8,467 bases of DNA from Gallionella sp. (lineage in GTDB: Bacteria > Pseudomonadota > Gammaproteobacteria > Burkholderiales > Gallionellaceae): positions 1 through 8,467 of the forward strand of contig JANLID010000265.1 of NCBI GenBank assembly GCA_024654105.1, read 5' to 3'. Numbering within the stretch: the stretch's first letter is position 1; each line of letters starts with the position of its first letter. Positions 6,467 to 8,467 of this stretch are shown piece by piece. A program made the position numbers and the translations under genes. The notes under the pieces are model-generated. The model searched no databases. It saw only the letters and a program-made list of their open reading frames with translations, and was not told the origin of the DNA.

Positions 6467-7000
6467 ATGACGCACATTGACGACAAGATAATCGAACTGG
6501 CGCGCACCGCGCTCAGCTTCGAGTACGGTGAGGAGCATTTCTATCGCCATGCTGCCGAGATGACGCAGAATCCGGGCGGCAAAGCCATGTTCCTCCGTCT
6601 CGCGGAGGAGGAGCCGGAGCGCATGGAAGACATGCACATACTGTTCAGCGCCATTATCGGCAAGGAGGAGTGGCAGCGTCTTGCCGATGAAGAGGCAGCG
6701 AATGCGCATCCTTCGAAAGTGATTGCCGAGATGGAAGCAGCCGTTGCACAACGAGGGATGGGCGCGGTCGCCGACGATACTCAGGCGCTGCGCATGGCGA
6801 TGGAGCTGGAGCGCCGGATTATCCATCTGCTGAAGGATATGTCTGAACACATTAATGATCCCGCCATTATTAAATTGGCCGAAAAAATGATTCTGGAGGA
6901 AAGTTCCCAATATGATGCCCTGCAGGCGCAGCTGGATAGCTTGCAGAACATCGGGTTATGGCTGGACACTCCCGAGTTCCGCATGGATGGAAGGTTCTGA
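6467..7000 (+). CDS. Ferritin-like (rubrerythrin-type four-helix) protein, degenerate metal site
   Basis: A 177-residue, Glu-rich, all-helical protein that fits the ferritin-like/rubrerythrin fold: helix A FEYGEEHFYRHAA (18-30), helix B MFLRLAEEEPERMEDMH (41-57), helix C AMELERRIIHLL (111-122) and helix D EKMILEESSQYDAL (139-152). Likely ligand glutamates E19, E49, E115 and E145 can be aligned, but both ExxH motifs have lost the histidine: E49-P-E-R52 and E145-S-S-Q148. There is no C-terminal rubredoxin domain. The ExxH alignment was done by eye. It lies 18 nt after the flavoprotein gene and 12 nt before hdrC, so it is cotranscribed and may serve the complex, for example in protection from oxygen or peroxide, or as a structural subunit. 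A nearby GAGGTG (6447-6452) is a rather distant ribosome binding site. The function is not known. Confidence 0.75.
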   Translation: MTHIDDKIIELARTALSFEYGEEHFYRHAAEMTQNPGGKAMFLRLAEEEPERMEDMHILFSAIIGKEEWQRLADEEAANAHPSKVIAEMEAAVAQRGMGAVADDTQALRMAMELERRIIHLLKDMSEHINDPAIIKLAEKMILEESSQYDALQAQLDSLQNIGLWLDTPEFRMDGRF

Positions 7001-7012
7001 ACGAGTAATCTT

Positions 7013-7432
7013 ATGGAAACAACTCTACGCATTACCTCGGCCCATGCCGGCAGCTCCTTTGTGGCGCGGATTGAAAAGATCAGCGGCCAGAAGTTGCTGG
7101 CCTGCTACCAGTGTGGCAAGTGTTCTGCCGGTTGCCCGATGGCGGCATACATGGATGTGTTGCCCAATCAGATGATCCGCATGGCGCAACTGGGAATGCG
7201 GCAGCAATTGCTGGCAACGCGTTCTATCTGGATGTGCGTGTCCTGCCTGACCTGCAACTCGCGCTGCCCCAAGGACATACGCATCGCCGAGGTAATTGAA
7301 GCGTTGCGCAAGACGGCACTGAACACCGGAGAGCGCAACGATCATCTTGAAATTCTGGAGATGACTCCCGAGGCGCGCAGCGTGTTGCCGCCAATCGCCA
7401 TGATCAGCGCCATGCGCAAACTGACCTCCTGA
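7013..7432 (+). CDS. hdrC: HdrC-like heterodisulfide reductase iron-sulfur subunit
   Basis: A 139-residue soluble protein with two complete CX2CX2CX3CP motifs: C31, C34, C37, C41 (CYQCGKCSAGCP) and C75, C78, C81, C85 (CVSCLTCNSRCP). These predict two [4Fe-4S] clusters. The spacing, the Gln-Cys-Gly-Lys-Cys-Ser-Ala-Gly-Cys-Pro core and the small size are typical of HdrC, which wires electrons to HdrB. It shows no membrane helix, so it is not an HdrE/DsrM-like fusion. It follows the ferritin-like gene by 12 nt; the ribosome binding site is weak. hdrB comes next but is separated by an unusual palindromic insert. The true partner chain is inferred from order: FrdB-like protein, HdrC, HdrB. Confidence 0.9.
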   Translation: METTLRITSAHAGSSFVARIEKISGQKLLACYQCGKCSAGCPMAAYMDVLPNQMIRMAQLGMRQQLLATRSIWMCVSCLTCNSRCPKDIRIAEVIEALRKTALNTGERNDHLEILEMTPEARSVLPPIAMISAMRKLTS

Positions 7433-7451
7433 TGGAAAGCGAAATAGACAG

Positions 7452-7619
7452 ATGAACCTGAAAAAAACACCTCACCACGAAGGGCACGAAGATCACGAAG
7501 ATTTTTGCGAGTTATCGCCCACGGACGATAACTCTGCCAGCCACGATTTACGGGGTTGCCGTTGTTCTTCTTCGCGGCCTTCGTGTTCTTCGTGGTTAAA
7601 ATGCGGAATAATAGAATGA
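7452..7619 (+). CDS. Possible 55-codon ORF within the palindromic insert
   Basis: An ATG-to-TGA frame of 55 codons spans the whole hdrC-hdrB gap and overlaps the hdrB start by ATGA. The first third is His/Glu/Asp-rich (HHEGHEDHED, residues 8-17) because the CACGAAG repeat is read in this frame. The end is Cys/Ser-rich (six Cys in total). There is no convincing Shine-Dalgarno and no known family. It is most likely a fortuitous frame in a repeat element, though a translated coupling peptide cannot be excluded. Confidence 0.2.
   Translation: MNLKKTPHHEGHEDHEDFCELSPTDDNSASHDLRGCRCSSSRPSCSSWLKCGIIE
7474..7596. repeat. Long imperfect palindrome of CACGAAG units with an inner hairpin
   Basis: The left arm 7474-7501 and right arm 7569-7596 are inverted repeats matching at 23 of 28 positions. 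Each arm consists of three CACGAAG-type units (one variant CGCGAAG) at 9-nt spacing, starting ACCACGAAG. The 67-nt centre contains a second, perfect 9-bp hairpin, GAGTTATCG (7509-7517) with CGATAACTC (7526-7534), loop of 8. From memory, ACCACGAAG...CTTCGTGGT sequences recur as dispersed repeats in many environmental genomes, so a REP/MITE-like element is the likely identity. It separates hdrC from hdrB in an otherwise tightly packed operon and could act as mRNA processing or attenuation structure. Confidence 0.75.
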
Positions 7620-8467
7620 AGCTTGCTTATTATCCCGGCTGCACACTGAAAAATCAGGCCACCAATTTCGATGTATCCACCGTTTCGTCAATGGCGAAAC
7701 TGGACGTGGAGGTCGAGGAACTGGAGCGCTGGAACTGTTGCGGCACGGTGCATGCGCTGGATTCAGACAATGTCATGAACCGCGTGGCGCCGATCACCAA
7801 CCTGATCCGCGTCAAGGAAGCCCAAGCCAGGACAGAAGGCATGGCCAGCGAATTCATGACTTCCTGTGCGATGTGTTACAACACGCTCAAGCGCGCCAAC
7901 ATCGACGTGAAGCAACGCGCCGACGCGCTTGCGACCATCAACGACTTTTTGTCCCTCGAAAAAATCAAGTACGAAGGTGACGTTGAAGTCCTTCACCTTC
8001 TCGAATACCTGCGCGACCGTGTCGGCTTCGACAAACTGGCCGAGAAAGTAACAAAACCACTCAATGGCCTGCGCGTAGCCTGCTATTACGGTTGTCTGCT
8101 GGTGCGCCCGAAAGAAGTCGCCTTCGACGATGTCGAGAATCCGATGGTCATGGAAAACCTGATTCGCGCGCTCGGCGCCACACCGGTGGATTTTTCGCAT
8201 AAGACCGAGTGCTGCGGCGCCTATCAGACAGTCGGCAAGCCGGAAGTTATCGCCGAACGCACCGACAGGATCATCGGTTCGGCGCAGGAGGAGCAGGCCG
8301 ATCTGGTGGTGGTGAGCTGCCCGCTGTGCGCTTTCAATCTGGATTTCCGCCAGGATGACGCCAAGCGCCTCAACCCGGACTTTCACAATATGCCGGTGCT
8401 TTACTTTACCCAGTTGATGGCGCTGGCGTTCGGTTGCGGCGAATCGGCGCTGCGCTTAGATCTTCAG
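7616..8467 (+). CDS. hdrB: HdrB-like heterodisulfide reductase catalytic subunit, cut by window end
   Basis: The frame is open from ATG 7616 to the last base (284 codons), so a short C-terminal part is missing; family members are near 300 residues. It has two CCG cysteine-rich domains: C9, C41-C42, C84, C87 and C160, C199-C200, C235, C238. In HdrB each such set binds a non-cubane [4Fe-4S] cluster that cleaves the heterodisulfide. All ten cysteines are present, so both clusters are predicted, unlike HdrB paralogues that have lost one set. The C42-C84 gap of 41 residues is longer than the 35-36 usual in the motif. The start MKLAYYPGC is family-typical and has GGAA (7605-7608) 7 nt upstream; an in-frame ATG at 7601 would add five residues but lacks a ribosome binding site. 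The substrate (a thiol/disulfide or other acceptor) is unknown, since coenzyme M/B is not expected in proteobacteria. Confidence 0.92.
   Translation, partial: MKLAYYPGCTLKNQATNFDVSTVSSMAKLDVEVEELERWNCCGTVHALDSDNVMNRVAPITNLIRVKEAQARTEGMASEFMTSCAMCYNTLKRANIDVKQRADALATINDFLSLEKIKYEGDVEVLHLLEYLRDRVGFDKLAEKVTKPLNGLRVACYYGCLLVRPKEVAFDDVENPMVMENLIRALGATPVDFSHKTECCGAYQTVGKPEVIAERTDRIIGSAQEEQADLVVVSCPLCAFNLDFRQDDAKRLNPDFHNMPVLYFTQLMALAFGCGESALRLDLQ

Noticed and set aside
5378..6910. Long - strand open frame (510 codons) opposite the FrdA-like and ferritin-like genes
   Set aside because: It spans two well-supported + strand genes, is His/Gln/Arg-rich and carries no family motif.
7474..7596. CRISPR array or tandem-repeat interpretation of the CACGAAG units
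   Set aside because: Units are only 7 nt with 2-nt gaps, three per arm and in inverted orientation; there are no spacers or cas genes.

Overview
The window carries two divergent-function but co-oriented gene groups on the + strand, separated by a gap of about 600 bp. Base composition is GC-rich within genes and clearly more AT-rich in the gap. A full rnfCDGEH arrangement with an RnfH ubiquitin-fold protein points to a proteobacterium, most likely a betaproteobacterium; this is inferred from gene content only, and no marker gene is present.

Region 1 (1-3369) is the 3' part of an Rnf operon: rnfC (cut by the window start), rnfD, rnfG, rnfE and rnfH. C/D, D/G and G/E each overlap by ATGA, and rnfH follows rnfE by 9 nt. 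The products form a membrane ferredoxin:NAD+ oxidoreductase that couples electron flow to an ion gradient. rnfA and rnfB are presumably upstream of the window. The RnfD flavinylation site has Ser where Thr is usual.

Region 2 (3370-3976) has no convincing gene. It holds a base-paired element just after rnfH, AT-rich DNA, a strong sigma-70-type promoter (TTGTCA, 18 nt, TATAAT) and a roughly 135-nt transcribed leader rich in small hairpins.

Region 3 (3977-8467, open at the end) is a second operon: an SdhB/FrdB-like iron-sulfur protein, an SdhA/FrdA-like flavoprotein, a ferritin-like protein, HdrC and HdrB. The FrdB-like subunit has a [2Fe-2S] motif plus two complete [4Fe-4S] motifs instead of the SdhB [4Fe-4S]/[3Fe-4S] pair. 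The flavoprotein keeps the fumarate/succinate active-site residues but lacks the histidine that binds FAD covalently. No membrane anchor genes are visible. HdrB keeps both cysteine-rich CCG motifs. The set resembles an unfused version of archaeal thiol:fumarate reductase (TfrAB): electrons would run between a dicarboxylate-type flavin site, an iron-sulfur chain and a thiol/disulfide (or other) site on HdrB. The physiological substrates cannot be read from the sequence.

The hdrC-hdrB gap (7433-7615) is occupied by a 123-bp imperfect palindrome built from a 9-nt-period CACGAAG repeat, with a second perfect hairpin in its centre. It looks like a mobile or REP-type insertion inside the operon, and it happens to stay open as a 55-codon frame overlapping the hdrB start.
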